NCBI RefSeq assembly: GCF_001315015.1
Contig: NZ_CP012914.1
Span: 1 to 64,000, forward strand
DNA from: Azospirillum brasilense
GTDB lineage: Bacteria; Pseudomonadota; Alphaproteobacteria; Azospirillales; Azospirillaceae
DNA: 64,000 bases
Direction: 5' to 3'
The notes under the pieces were generated by a model, which worked only from the letters and a program-made list of their open reading frames with translations, was not told the origin of the DNA and did not search any database. Both the position numbers and the translations under genes were made by a program. Positions 37,814 to 44,871 of the stretch are shown piece by piece (the stretch's first letter is position 1; each line of letters begins with the position of its first letter).

Positions 37814-38497
37814 ATGGCCTACGCCATTCCCCTGTGGCCCCAGCCCACCGTTCCGGTCGCCGGCGGCGATCCGTTCCCGGTCCGCCGCATCTACTGCGTC
37901 GGCCGCAACTACGCCGCCCACGCGCGCGAGATGGGCGCCGATCCGGACCGCGAGCCGCCGTTCTTCTTCATGAAGCCCGCCGACGCCATCGTCGCCGACG
38001 GCACCGCCATCCCCTACCCGCCCCGGACCGCCAACCTGCACCACGAGATCGAGCTGGTCGTGGCCATCGGCACGGGCGGGCGTGACATCCCGGTGGAGCG
38101 CGCGCTGGACCATGTCTACGGCTATGGCGTGGGTCTGGACATGACCCGCCGCGACCTGCAGAACGCGGCGAAGAAGGAAGGCAAGCCCTGGGACATGGGC
38201 AAGGGCTTCGACCAGTCCGCCCCCTGCGGCACGCTGCGCCGCGCCGCCGACATCGGCCATCCCGACAAGGGGGCGGTGACTCTGTCGGTCAACGGCGCGC
38301 TGCGCCAGAAGGGCGATCTGGCGGACCTGATCTGGACCGTTTCCGAAACGATCTCTTACCTGTCGGGTCTGGTCGAGCTTCAGCCGGGCGACCTGATCTA
38401 CACCGGCACGCCGGAGGGCGTCGGCCCGGTGGTCGCCGGCGACCGGCTGGAGGGCGCGGTCGAGGGCGTCGGCTCCATCGCCGTCACCATCGCCTGA
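37814..38497 (+). CDS. Fumarylacetoacetate hydrolase-family protein
   Basis: The 227-residue product has RRIYCVGRNYAAHAREMG, PFFFMKPADAIVADG, and the metal-binding acidic residues in LHHEIELVVAIG and YGYGVGLDMTRRDLQ, ending with GDLIYTGTPEGVGPV. This size and pattern fit the maleylpyruvate/fumarylpyruvate hydrolase or oxaloacetate tautomerase group of FAH proteins. Start ATG at 37814 after GAAAGG. It is followed by xthA after 25 bp. The substrate cannot be decided from sequence. Confidence 0.88.
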   Translation: MAYAIPLWPQPTVPVAGGDPFPVRRIYCVGRNYAAHAREMGADPDREPPFFFMKPADAIVADGTAIPYPPRTANLHHEIELVVAIGTGGRDIPVERALDHVYGYGVGLDMTRRDLQNAAKKEGKPWDMGKGFDQSAPCGTLRRAADIGHPDKGAVTLSVNGALRQKGDLADLIWTVSETISYLSGLVELQPGDLIYTGTPEGVGPVVAGDRLEGAVEGVGSIAVTIA

Positions 38498-38522
38498 CAT
38501 CGGGATTACGGATAACCGGACG

Positions 38523-39317
38523 ATGCGCATCGCCACCTGGAACATCAACTCCGTCCGCATGCGGATGGACCTGCTGCTGCGCCTCATCGACGAGACCCAG
38601 CCGGACGTCATCTGCCTGCAGGAGACCAAGGTCGTCGACACCGACTTCCCGATGGCCCCGCTGGCCGAGAAGGGCTACGTCCACGCCCACATCCACGGAA
38701 TGAAGAGCTACAACGGCGTCGCCATCCTGTCGAAGCTGCCCTTCGCGTCGCGCGACGTGCAGCACTGGTGCGGCAAGCAGGACTGCCGCCACGTCTTCGC
38801 CGAACTGCCCGGCGGGATCGAGCTGCACAGCGTCTACATCCCGGCGGGCGGGGACATTCCGGACCCGGAACAGAATGACAAGTTCGCCCACAAGCTTCAG
38901 TTCGTGGACGAAATGACCGAGTGGTGGACGACCCGACGCAGCCCGGACCGCCGCATGGTCATGGTCGGCGACCTGAACATCGCGCCGCTGGAAAACGACG
39001 TCTGGAGCCACAAGGAGCTTCTGAAGATCGTTTCCCACACCCCGGTGGAGGTGGCGAAGCTGACGGCGATGCAGGCGTCCATCGGCTGGGTCGACGCGCT
39101 GCGCCATTTCGTTCCGCCCACGGAAAAGCTCTACACCTGGTGGAGCTACCGGGCGAAGGACTGGGCGGCCTCCGACCGCGGCCGACGGCTGGACCACATC
39201 TGGGTCACCCCGCCGTTGAAGGATGCGCTGACCGGCCACCGCGTCCTGCGCGAGGCCCGCGGCTGGGAGCCGAAGCCGTCCGACCATGTTCCGGTGATGG
39301 TCGATCTCGCCGTGTGA
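38523..39317 (+). CDS. xthA: Exodeoxyribonuclease III (AP endonuclease)
   Basis: XthA cuts at abasic sites and degrades DNA 3' to 5' in base excision repair. The 264-residue product has MRIATWNINSVRMRMD, CLQETKVVD (metal-binding Glu), HSVYIPAGGDIPD, MVGDLNIAPLENDVW (Asp-x-Asn) and PSDHVPVMVDL (catalytic Asp-His). The length fits the family. It probably shares a transcript with the FAH gene. Confidence 0.95.
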   Translation: MRIATWNINSVRMRMDLLLRLIDETQPDVICLQETKVVDTDFPMAPLAEKGYVHAHIHGMKSYNGVAILSKLPFASRDVQHWCGKQDCRHVFAELPGGIELHSVYIPAGGDIPDPEQNDKFAHKLQFVDEMTEWWTTRRSPDRRMVMVGDLNIAPLENDVWSHKELLKIVSHTPVEVAKLTAMQASIGWVDALRHFVPPTEKLYTWWSYRAKDWAASDRGRRLDHIWVTPPLKDALTGHRVLREARGWEPKPSDHVPVMVDLAV

Positions 39318-39334
39318 TTTAGACGTGTGATCGG

Positions 39335-39922
39335 CTAACTCTCCGCGACCAGCGGCACATTCATCGCCACGACCGACGGCGTCCCGTCCGCCGCCACCCG
39401 GAAACGGTGGGCGCAGCCGTCGGTCAGGCGGTGGGCGGGCTTGTCCACCATGTCCCAGCCGGTGGCCAGCGCGTAGAGCGCCCGCATCACCCCGTTGTGG
39501 GCCACCGCCCCGGTCGGCTCGCTCCGTGCGCCCACCTCGGCCAGCCAGGGGATCAGCCGCGTCTGCACGTCGCGCGGGCTCTCTCCGCCGGGCGCCCGAA
39601 AGTCGAGGCCCATCCGCTCGCGATCCGCGGTCAGGGCGCCGCTCGACCGCAGTTCCTCCAGCAGGCGGCCTTCCCATTCCCCCCAGCCCATTTCGACCAG
39701 ACGCGGTTCCGGCGCCGGGTCGAGGCCGAGCAGCCGGGCCGTCTCCCAGGCCCGCCGCTTCGGGCTGGCGACCCAACGGTAGCCCAGCACGTCCGGCGGC
39801 AGCCTCCAGGTCGCGACTCGGGCGCGACCCTCGTCGGACAGCGGCTCGTCGATGCCGCCCTGGAGACGGTGCGCGGCGTTCCAGGCGGTCGGCCCGTGGC
39901 GCAGGATGATGAGGTCGGTCAT
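39335..39922 (-). CDS. Histidine phosphatase (phosphoglycerate-mutase superfamily)
   Basis: ATG at 39922 gives 195 residues: LIILRHGPTAWNAAHRLQG (catalytic RHG), YRWVASPKRRAWETARLLG, EMGWGEWEGRLLEEL and VAHNGVMRALYAL (second catalytic His). It is a small-molecule phosphatase of the CobC/PhoE type. The ATG overlaps the stop of the preceding glycosyltransferase (ATGA at 39919-39922), so it may take part in sugar metabolism for the glycosyltransferase cluster. The substrate is unknown. Confidence 0.85.
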   Translation of the reverse strand: MTDLIILRHGPTAWNAAHRLQGGIDEPLSDEGRARVATWRLPPDVLGYRWVASPKRRAWETARLLGLDPAPEPRLVEMGWGEWEGRLLEELRSSGALTADRERMGLDFRAPGGESPRDVQTRLIPWLAEVGARSEPTGAVAHNGVMRALYALATGWDMVDKPAHRLTDGCAHRFRVAADGTPSVVAMNVPLVAES

Positions 39923-41121
39923 GGGTTCCCTTTCCGCGCGGCACGCCGGACAGCGACGTCCAGAACCTCCACCGCGTTGGTCAGATCGTGCTCCGCGGCG
40001 GCGATGCGGCGCGCCGCCTCGCCGAAGCGGCGACGTTTCCCAGGGTCGCCGAGCAGCGCCCGGACGGCGGCGGCGAAGGCCTCCACGTCGCCCACCGGCG
40101 GCAACAGCCCGGTCATCCCGTCGCGCACCACGTCCGGCACACCCCCGGTCCGCCCCGCCACAACCGGCAGCCCGGCGGCTTGGGCCTCCAGCAGGGCCAT
40201 GCCGTAAGCCTCGTTCACCGCCGGCCAGACCATCAGGTCGGCCGCGGCGTAGAGCGCGGTGAGATCGGAAGAGCTTTGCTGGCCAAGGATCAAGACTCCC
40301 TCCCCTGCGAAGCGGGGGAGGGCTGGGGTGGGGGCAAGTGCGCCTCCCCCGAACATTGCTTCGATCCGCGAGCGAGCGGGGCCATCGCCGGCGATCAGCA
40401 GATGCGAACCGCTCGCCCCCACCCCGACCCTCCCCCGCTTCGCAGGGGAGGGAGAGAGGGCTTCCGCCAAAATCTCGTAGGAACGCTCCTTGTCGCCGCC
40501 GCGCATCATGCCGACGGCCAGCAGCCACGGAACGTCCGGGTTCAGGCCGTAACGCTCGGCCAGCGCCGCCCGGTGCCGGTCGCGCTCCGCGGCGGCGGCC
40601 GCGAAGGGGCGGGTGTCGAGGAAGGGGCGCAGCCGCACCAGCCGGTCCGGCGATTGGAGCAGCGGCAGAACCCCGTCGGCGTCGTGGCCGGCGAGGTTGA
40701 CGACGGCGGCGGCCTGCCGGATCGCCGCCTCCGCGGCGCGGTGGCCGGCGGCGAAGGGACCGGCGGCCCGCTTGGCCGCGAAGGACGCCTCCGCCACCAC
40801 ATAGGGAATGCCGAAACGGCGGCTGACCGCCGGACCGATCCAGTCCGGTGCCTTGTGGTACAGGTGGTAGGTGAACCAAAGGTCCGGCGGGTCGTCCCGC
40901 CAGCGCGCCGTCAGGCGGTCGGCGCAGCGTTCCCCCAGCGCCGCCAGACGCTCCGCCCGTCCCGGACGGCACCCGTCGTCCCAGCTCCGCAGGGTGCTGG
41001 CCAGGGTCACCGCGTGCCCGGCCCTCTCCAGCGCGGCCATCAGCAGCCGGGCCATCCGCCGGTCGCCCGAGGGCACCGGGTGAGTCGGGGATTTCAGCGG
41101 GGCGTAGAAGGCGATGCGCAT
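39919..41121 (-). CDS. GT4-type glycosyltransferase with two translated palindromic repeats
   Basis: The 400-residue product starts MRIAFYAPLKSPTHPVPSGDRRM and has a GT-B layout: N-terminal LWFTYHLYHKAPDWIGP, then LLAVGMMRGGDKERSYEIL, HLLIAGDGPARSRIEAM, ADLMVWPAVNEAYGMALLEAQAAGLPVVAG (donor-binding Glu motif) and VRDGMTGLLPP. Two inverted copies of a palindromic repeat are read in frame, as SPSPAKRGRVGVGA and ALAPTPALPRFAGEG, one on each side of the HLLIAGDGP motif. They probably form extra surface loops. It is coupled to the downstream phosphatase gene. The sugar and acceptor are unknown. Confidence 0.8.
   Translation of the reverse strand: MRIAFYAPLKSPTHPVPSGDRRMARLLMAALERAGHAVTLASTLRSWDDGCRPGRAERLAALGERCADRLTARWRDDPPDLWFTYHLYHKAPDWIGPAVSRRFGIPYVVAEASFAAKRAAGPFAAGHRAAEAAIRQAAAVVNLAGHDADGVLPLLQSPDRLVRLRPFLDTRPFAAAAAERDRHRAALAERYGLNPDVPWLLAVGMMRGGDKERSYEILAEALSPSPAKRGRVGVGASGSHLLIAGDGPARSRIEAMFGGGALAPTPALPRFAGEGVLILGQQSSSDLTALYAAADLMVWPAVNEAYGMALLEAQAAGLPVVAGRTGGVPDVVRDGMTGLLPPVGDVEAFAAAVRALLGDPGKRRRFGEAARRIAAAEHDLTNAVEVLDVAVRRAARKGNP
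40296..40338 (+). repeat. Palindromic repeat, left copy, inside the glycosyltransferase gene
   Basis: About 43 bp with an internal CTCCCC...GGGGAG hairpin, then GGCTGGGGTGGGGGCAAG. It is the inverted partner of the copy at 40412-40454, differing at two or three positions. Confidence 0.85.
40412..40454 (-). repeat. Palindromic repeat, right copy, inside the glycosyltransferase gene
   Basis: Inverted partner of 40296-40338, starting CTCGCCCCCACCCC and ending with the TCCCCCGCTTCGCAGGGGA hairpin. The two copies are about 73 bp apart and both keep the reading frame open. Confidence 0.85.
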
Positions 41122-41152
41122 CGCGGCCCCGGTGTCATGGTGGAAAGAACGC

Positions 41153-42133
41153 TCAGAACGGGGTCGGTTCCCGCGCGCAGACGACCCGGTTCCGTCCGGC
41201 GGCCTTGGCACGGTACAGCGCCTCGTCCGCGCTGGACAGCATGGCGTCCACGTCGCGCGTCCCGGCCGCGCAGCAGGCCACGCCGATCGACACGGTGAAG
41301 CGCACCGTCTCGTCCCCTGCTGGAACGGCGAGTTCCGCCGTGCGGCGACGGATGCGCTCCGCCACCATGCGGGCCCCGGCGATGTCGGTCTCCGGCAGCA
41401 GAATGGCGAATTCCTCGCCGCCGGTGCGGCCCAACAGGTCGTTCTCCCGCAGCAGGGCGCGGCAGGCGGCGGTGAAGGTCCGCAACGCCTCGTCCCCCAC
41501 CGCGTGGCCATGGGTGTCGTTGATGCTCTTGAAATGGTCGAGGTCGAGCATCAACAGCGTGACTGGCCGGCCATGGCGGCGGGCGCGGGCCAGCTCCTGC
41601 TCCGCCGCTTCGACGAAGTGGCGGCGGTTGGACACGCCGGTCAGCGAGTCGGTGATCGAGAGCCGGCGCAGCCGCTCCTCCGACTCCTTCAGCGCCGTCA
41701 CGTCGTTGATCAGGACATAGATGACCGGCAACCCGTCCCAAGGCAGAGGCGACATGCTGACCTGGACGCAGGTGCGCTGACCGTCGGCGGACACCGTCAC
41801 CCCGTCCTGGCACCGCACCAGTTCCCGCTCGCGCAGGCAGCGCAGGAAGGCGTCCCGCTGGTCGTCGATGCCCGACTCCTCGATGAAGTCCAGGAAATGA
41901 CGCCCAACCAGGGCGTCGCCGTTCTGGCCCAGGATGCGCGCCGCCTCCTGGTTGGCGAAGACGATGCCCATTTCCTGATGGATCAACAGCCCGGCGGGAA
42001 GCAGGTCGAGCATGTCGCCCAGCTTGCTGCGCGTCAGCGACAGCTCGTGGCTGGTCGCCACGGCATCGCTGTCGTCGTCGAAGTCGATAAAGGAAAGGAT
42101 TTCCGGTTCGGGACAGGCGGACAGAGTCGACAT
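41153..42133 (-). CDS. PAS-GGDEF diguanylate cyclase
   Basis: The 326-residue product has a PAS domain (LLPAGLLIHQEMGIVFANQEA, VIYVLINDVTALKESEERL) and a GGDEF domain: SITDSLTGVSNRRHF, LLMLDLDHFKSINDTHG and the active-site loop GRTGGEEFAILLPE. The R-E-N-D sequence five residues before GGEEF matches the RxxD inhibitory site for c-di-GMP. It has no membrane segment. ATG at 42133 is preferred to an upstream TTG. Its place inside the glycosyltransferase cluster suggests local c-di-GMP control of envelope polysaccharide. Confidence 0.92.
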   Translation of the reverse strand: MSTLSACPEPEILSFIDFDDDSDAVATSHELSLTRSKLGDMLDLLPAGLLIHQEMGIVFANQEAARILGQNGDALVGRHFLDFIEESGIDDQRDAFLRCLRERELVRCQDGVTVSADGQRTCVQVSMSPLPWDGLPVIYVLINDVTALKESEERLRRLSITDSLTGVSNRRHFVEAAEQELARARRHGRPVTLLMLDLDHFKSINDTHGHAVGDEALRTFTAACRALLRENDLLGRTGGEEFAILLPETDIAGARMVAERIRRRTAELAVPAGDETVRFTVSIGVACCAAGTRDVDAMLSSADEALYRAKAAGRNRVVCAREPTPF

Positions 42134-42174
42134 GACGTCGCAAAGGTGGAGCAAAGCCGCACTCTATCCCGTCA

Positions 42175-43449
42175 TCAGCCGCCGTGCAATGCACAGCACC
42201 CCCCAAACGGCATAAAGGACGACTGTCTGTTTGAGGTTGTGAAACGATCGTGCAGCCGGTCGATGCCCGAGTCGCTCCCGAAGTCGCGCCGCACCCGCGC
42301 GGCGCCCGCCGCCCCCAACGCTGCGCGGCGGGCCGGGTCACGGAGCAGCGACTCGAGCGCGCGGGCCAGCGCGGCAGGGTCCTCAGGGTCCACCAGCGTG
42401 CCGGTGACCCCATCCTCGATCAGCTCCGCCACCGCGGCGGCGCGGGTGGACAGGCAGGCCAGCCCCTGGCTCTGCGCTTCCATCAGCACGTTGGGCAGCC
42501 CGTCGCGGTCGCCGTCGCGCGCGGTGCGGCAGGGCAGGACGAACAGGTCGGCGCGGCGGTACTGGGCGATCACCGCGTCCTGGGCCTTCGCCCCCTGCCA
42601 GTCGATCCGTCCCTCCAGACCCAGCATCGCAGCCTGCGCCTTCAACGCGGACAGCCGGTCGCCACCGCCGATGTGGGTCCAGCGCCAGTGCAGCCCGGCG
42701 GGCAGGCGGGCCAGCGCGTCGAGCAGCAGGTCGAAGCCCTTCTTTTCCACCGCCCGCCCGACCGACAGCAGCCGCACCGGGTCGGCGGGATCGCCGCCGT
42801 CCCGCGCTGGACGCGCGTCCGGCGGGGTGGGGAAACGGCTGAAGTCCAGGCCGTGGTAGAGCAGGTCCACCCGCTCCGGCTGCGGCGCCAGTCCGCGCAG
42901 GCGGGCGAGGCCGAGCGCGGTGCAGGTGACGCCCCAGCGCGCCTCGGCCAGCTTGTCCCGCAGGTCCCAGTCCGGTGAGGTCCAGATGTCCTTGGCGTGG
43001 GCGGAGAAGCTCCAGGGCAGGCCGGTCAGCAGCGCGGCGTAGCGCGCGACGCTGGCCGGGGTGTGCAGGAAATGGGTGTGCAGCCAGGTGACGTCCGCCG
43101 GCAATTCCGCCGCCAGCACGCAGGCTTGGCCGAAGCGCCGCGCGCGGTTTCGGCTGGGGTCGCGCCGCAGGTCGGCCAGCCAAGCGGCCCGCGCCGCCGG
43201 CCAGCCGGGACGCCGCCGCGCCGCGGCCAGCGCGCGCAGCACGCGGCCGGGCGCGTCGTGCAGATATTCGGGCAGATAGGCCACCGGGGCGGTGACGCGG
43301 CGGTTCAGCTCGTGCACCGCCTTGTCGGTCGGTTGACGCAGGCTGACGATCAGTTGACGCAACCCCCGCCGTTCCAGCCCCAAAATCTCCTGCGCGATGA
43401 AGGTCTCCGACAGGCGGGGCCAGCCCTTCACGATGACGGCAACGGTCAC
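42175..43449 (-). CDS. GT4 glycosyltransferase (WcaL/exopolysaccharide type)
   Basis: The 424-residue product from GTG at 43449 starts VAVIVKGWPRLSETFIAQEI, the classic N-terminus of WcaL-like GT4 enzymes, and has WLHTHFLHTPASVARYAALL, WSFSAHAKDIW, LLSVGRAVEKKGFDLLLDAL, ADLFVLPCRTARDGDRDGLPNVLMEAQSQGL (donor site) and LIEDGVTGTLVDPEDP. The start codon overlaps the stop of the upstream gene (GTGA), so the two are coupled. The donor sugar is not predictable. Confidence 0.88.
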   Translation of the reverse strand: MTVAVIVKGWPRLSETFIAQEILGLERRGLRQLIVSLRQPTDKAVHELNRRVTAPVAYLPEYLHDAPGRVLRALAAARRRPGWPAARAAWLADLRRDPSRNRARRFGQACVLAAELPADVTWLHTHFLHTPASVARYAALLTGLPWSFSAHAKDIWTSPDWDLRDKLAEARWGVTCTALGLARLRGLAPQPERVDLLYHGLDFSRFPTPPDARPARDGGDPADPVRLLSVGRAVEKKGFDLLLDALARLPAGLHWRWTHIGGGDRLSALKAQAAMLGLEGRIDWQGAKAQDAVIAQYRRADLFVLPCRTARDGDRDGLPNVLMEAQSQGLACLSTRAAAVAELIEDGVTGTLVDPEDPAALARALESLLRDPARRAALGAAGAARVRRDFGSDSGIDRLHDRFTTSNRQSSFMPFGGCCALHGG

Positions 43450-44678
43450 GCGGCGTCCCCGGCGGCCAGCTGGCGCTCCGAAGCGCTGGGTCCGGAGGAC
43501 GGTTCCGGCAAATAGCGGGCCGACAGGCGGTTGACGCTCTCCAGCCCGCCGAGCAGCCCCGGCACCACCACCGAGGAGGGCGGCGCCTGCCAGGGCAGCC
43601 GGCGCAGCGCCGCCGCCATCGCCGCGGCGTCGCGCACCCCGTCGTCCATCAGGACGGAGACCAGGCCCAGCTCCTGCGCGCGGGCGGCGCGGATGGTCTG
43701 CTCGCGCCGCGGCACCTCGCGCGGGACGATCAGCGCCTTCTTGTCGAAGGACAGGATCTCGCAGAAGGTGTTGTAGCCGCCCATGGCGACCACCCCGACC
43801 GCGCCCTGCATCAGCCGCTCGATCCGCGCCTCGAAGGCGGTGGCCTCGACGTTGGGCAGGGCTTCCGCCCGGGCCAGGAACTCGGCCTGGAGGTCCGGCT
43901 GCATGAAGGGACCGAACACCAGCACGGCGCGGTAGGGGATGCCGGGATCGCTCTCGTAGGCGCGCAGCACCCAGTCGATCAGCGCCTCGCCGTCGCCGCC
44001 GCCGCCGGGGGTGACCAGGATGTAGGGCTCGTCGGGCAGGCCGGGACCGTGCGGGACCGCCGGGGGCACGGTGCGGTGCAGGTAGCCGGTATAGACCATC
44101 TTGTCGCGCACCGACTGCGGGACCTCGATCCCCTCCAACGGGTCGCAGATCTGCGGCAGGCCGTAGGCCCAGATCTCGTCGTACAGGGTTTCCAGCGCCG
44201 GCAGGACCTTCTTGCGCTCCCACTCCGGGGCGAGCAGGGCCGGCTCGTCCATCACATCGCGCAGCCCCAGCACCAGCGGCACGCCGCGGCCCTTCAGAAG
44301 CTCCAGCGTTTCCCGCACCTCGCCGCGCAGGCCGAGCGGTTCCTTGTCCACGATGAACAGGTCGGGCTGGTAGATCTCCGCCGTGTGGCGGATCAGCGAG
44401 GCCCGCATGGACAGGATCTCGTCGACGTCCAGATGCAGGTTCAGCGCCGTGTATTCCCCGTTGCGCAGCTTGATGACGCCCGGGATGCGCACGAAGTCCA
44501 CCCGCGTGCGGAAGTCGAAGCTGCCGACGATCGGCGAACCGGACAGGATCAGCACGGACAGGTTGCTGTAGCGTTCCACCAGCGCATGGGCGATGGCCCG
44601 GCAGCGGCGCAAATGGCCGAGGCCGAACGTGTCATGGCTGTAGATGAGCACGCGGCCCGAGGTCGGACGTTCGCTCAT
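43446..44678 (-). CDS. MurG-like (GT28-type) glycosyltransferase
   Basis: The 410-residue product starts RVLIYSHDTFGLGHLRRCRA, a Gly-rich GT-B N-terminus, and contains YILVTPGGGGDGEALIDW, VVAMGGYNTFCEILSFDKKALIVPREVPRREQTIRA, the MurG/GT28-like UDP-sugar binding region. A related protein with the same layout is encoded at 48002-49159, on the other side of the ABC gene. It is the first gene of the leftward run ending at 42175. The acceptor is unknown. Confidence 0.78.
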   Translation of the reverse strand: MSERPTSGRVLIYSHDTFGLGHLRRCRAIAHALVERYSNLSVLILSGSPIVGSFDFRTRVDFVRIPGVIKLRNGEYTALNLHLDVDEILSMRASLIRHTAEIYQPDLFIVDKEPLGLRGEVRETLELLKGRGVPLVLGLRDVMDEPALLAPEWERKKVLPALETLYDEIWAYGLPQICDPLEGIEVPQSVRDKMVYTGYLHRTVPPAVPHGPGLPDEPYILVTPGGGGDGEALIDWVLRAYESDPGIPYRAVLVFGPFMQPDLQAEFLARAEALPNVEATAFEARIERLMQGAVGVVAMGGYNTFCEILSFDKKALIVPREVPRREQTIRAARAQELGLVSVLMDDGVRDAAAMAAALRRLPWQAPPSSVVVPGLLGGLESVNRLSARYLPEPSSGPSASERQLAAGDAA

Positions 44679-44871
44679 GGAGTTCCTACCTCTCCCGATT
44701 GGCCTCTTGTGTCCGGCCGCGGCTTGGCCGATGAACGGGTGTGCGTCATGCCGCCGTCACGCTGGCGGCAGACCGCGTGCAGGCGAACCATAGTCCCGGC
44801 GGCCAGACGGCAGAGGGGGTAAGGTTTCTGCCTGCTCCCGGCACCGGCGTCCCCTTGCGTAGAATGGCGCT

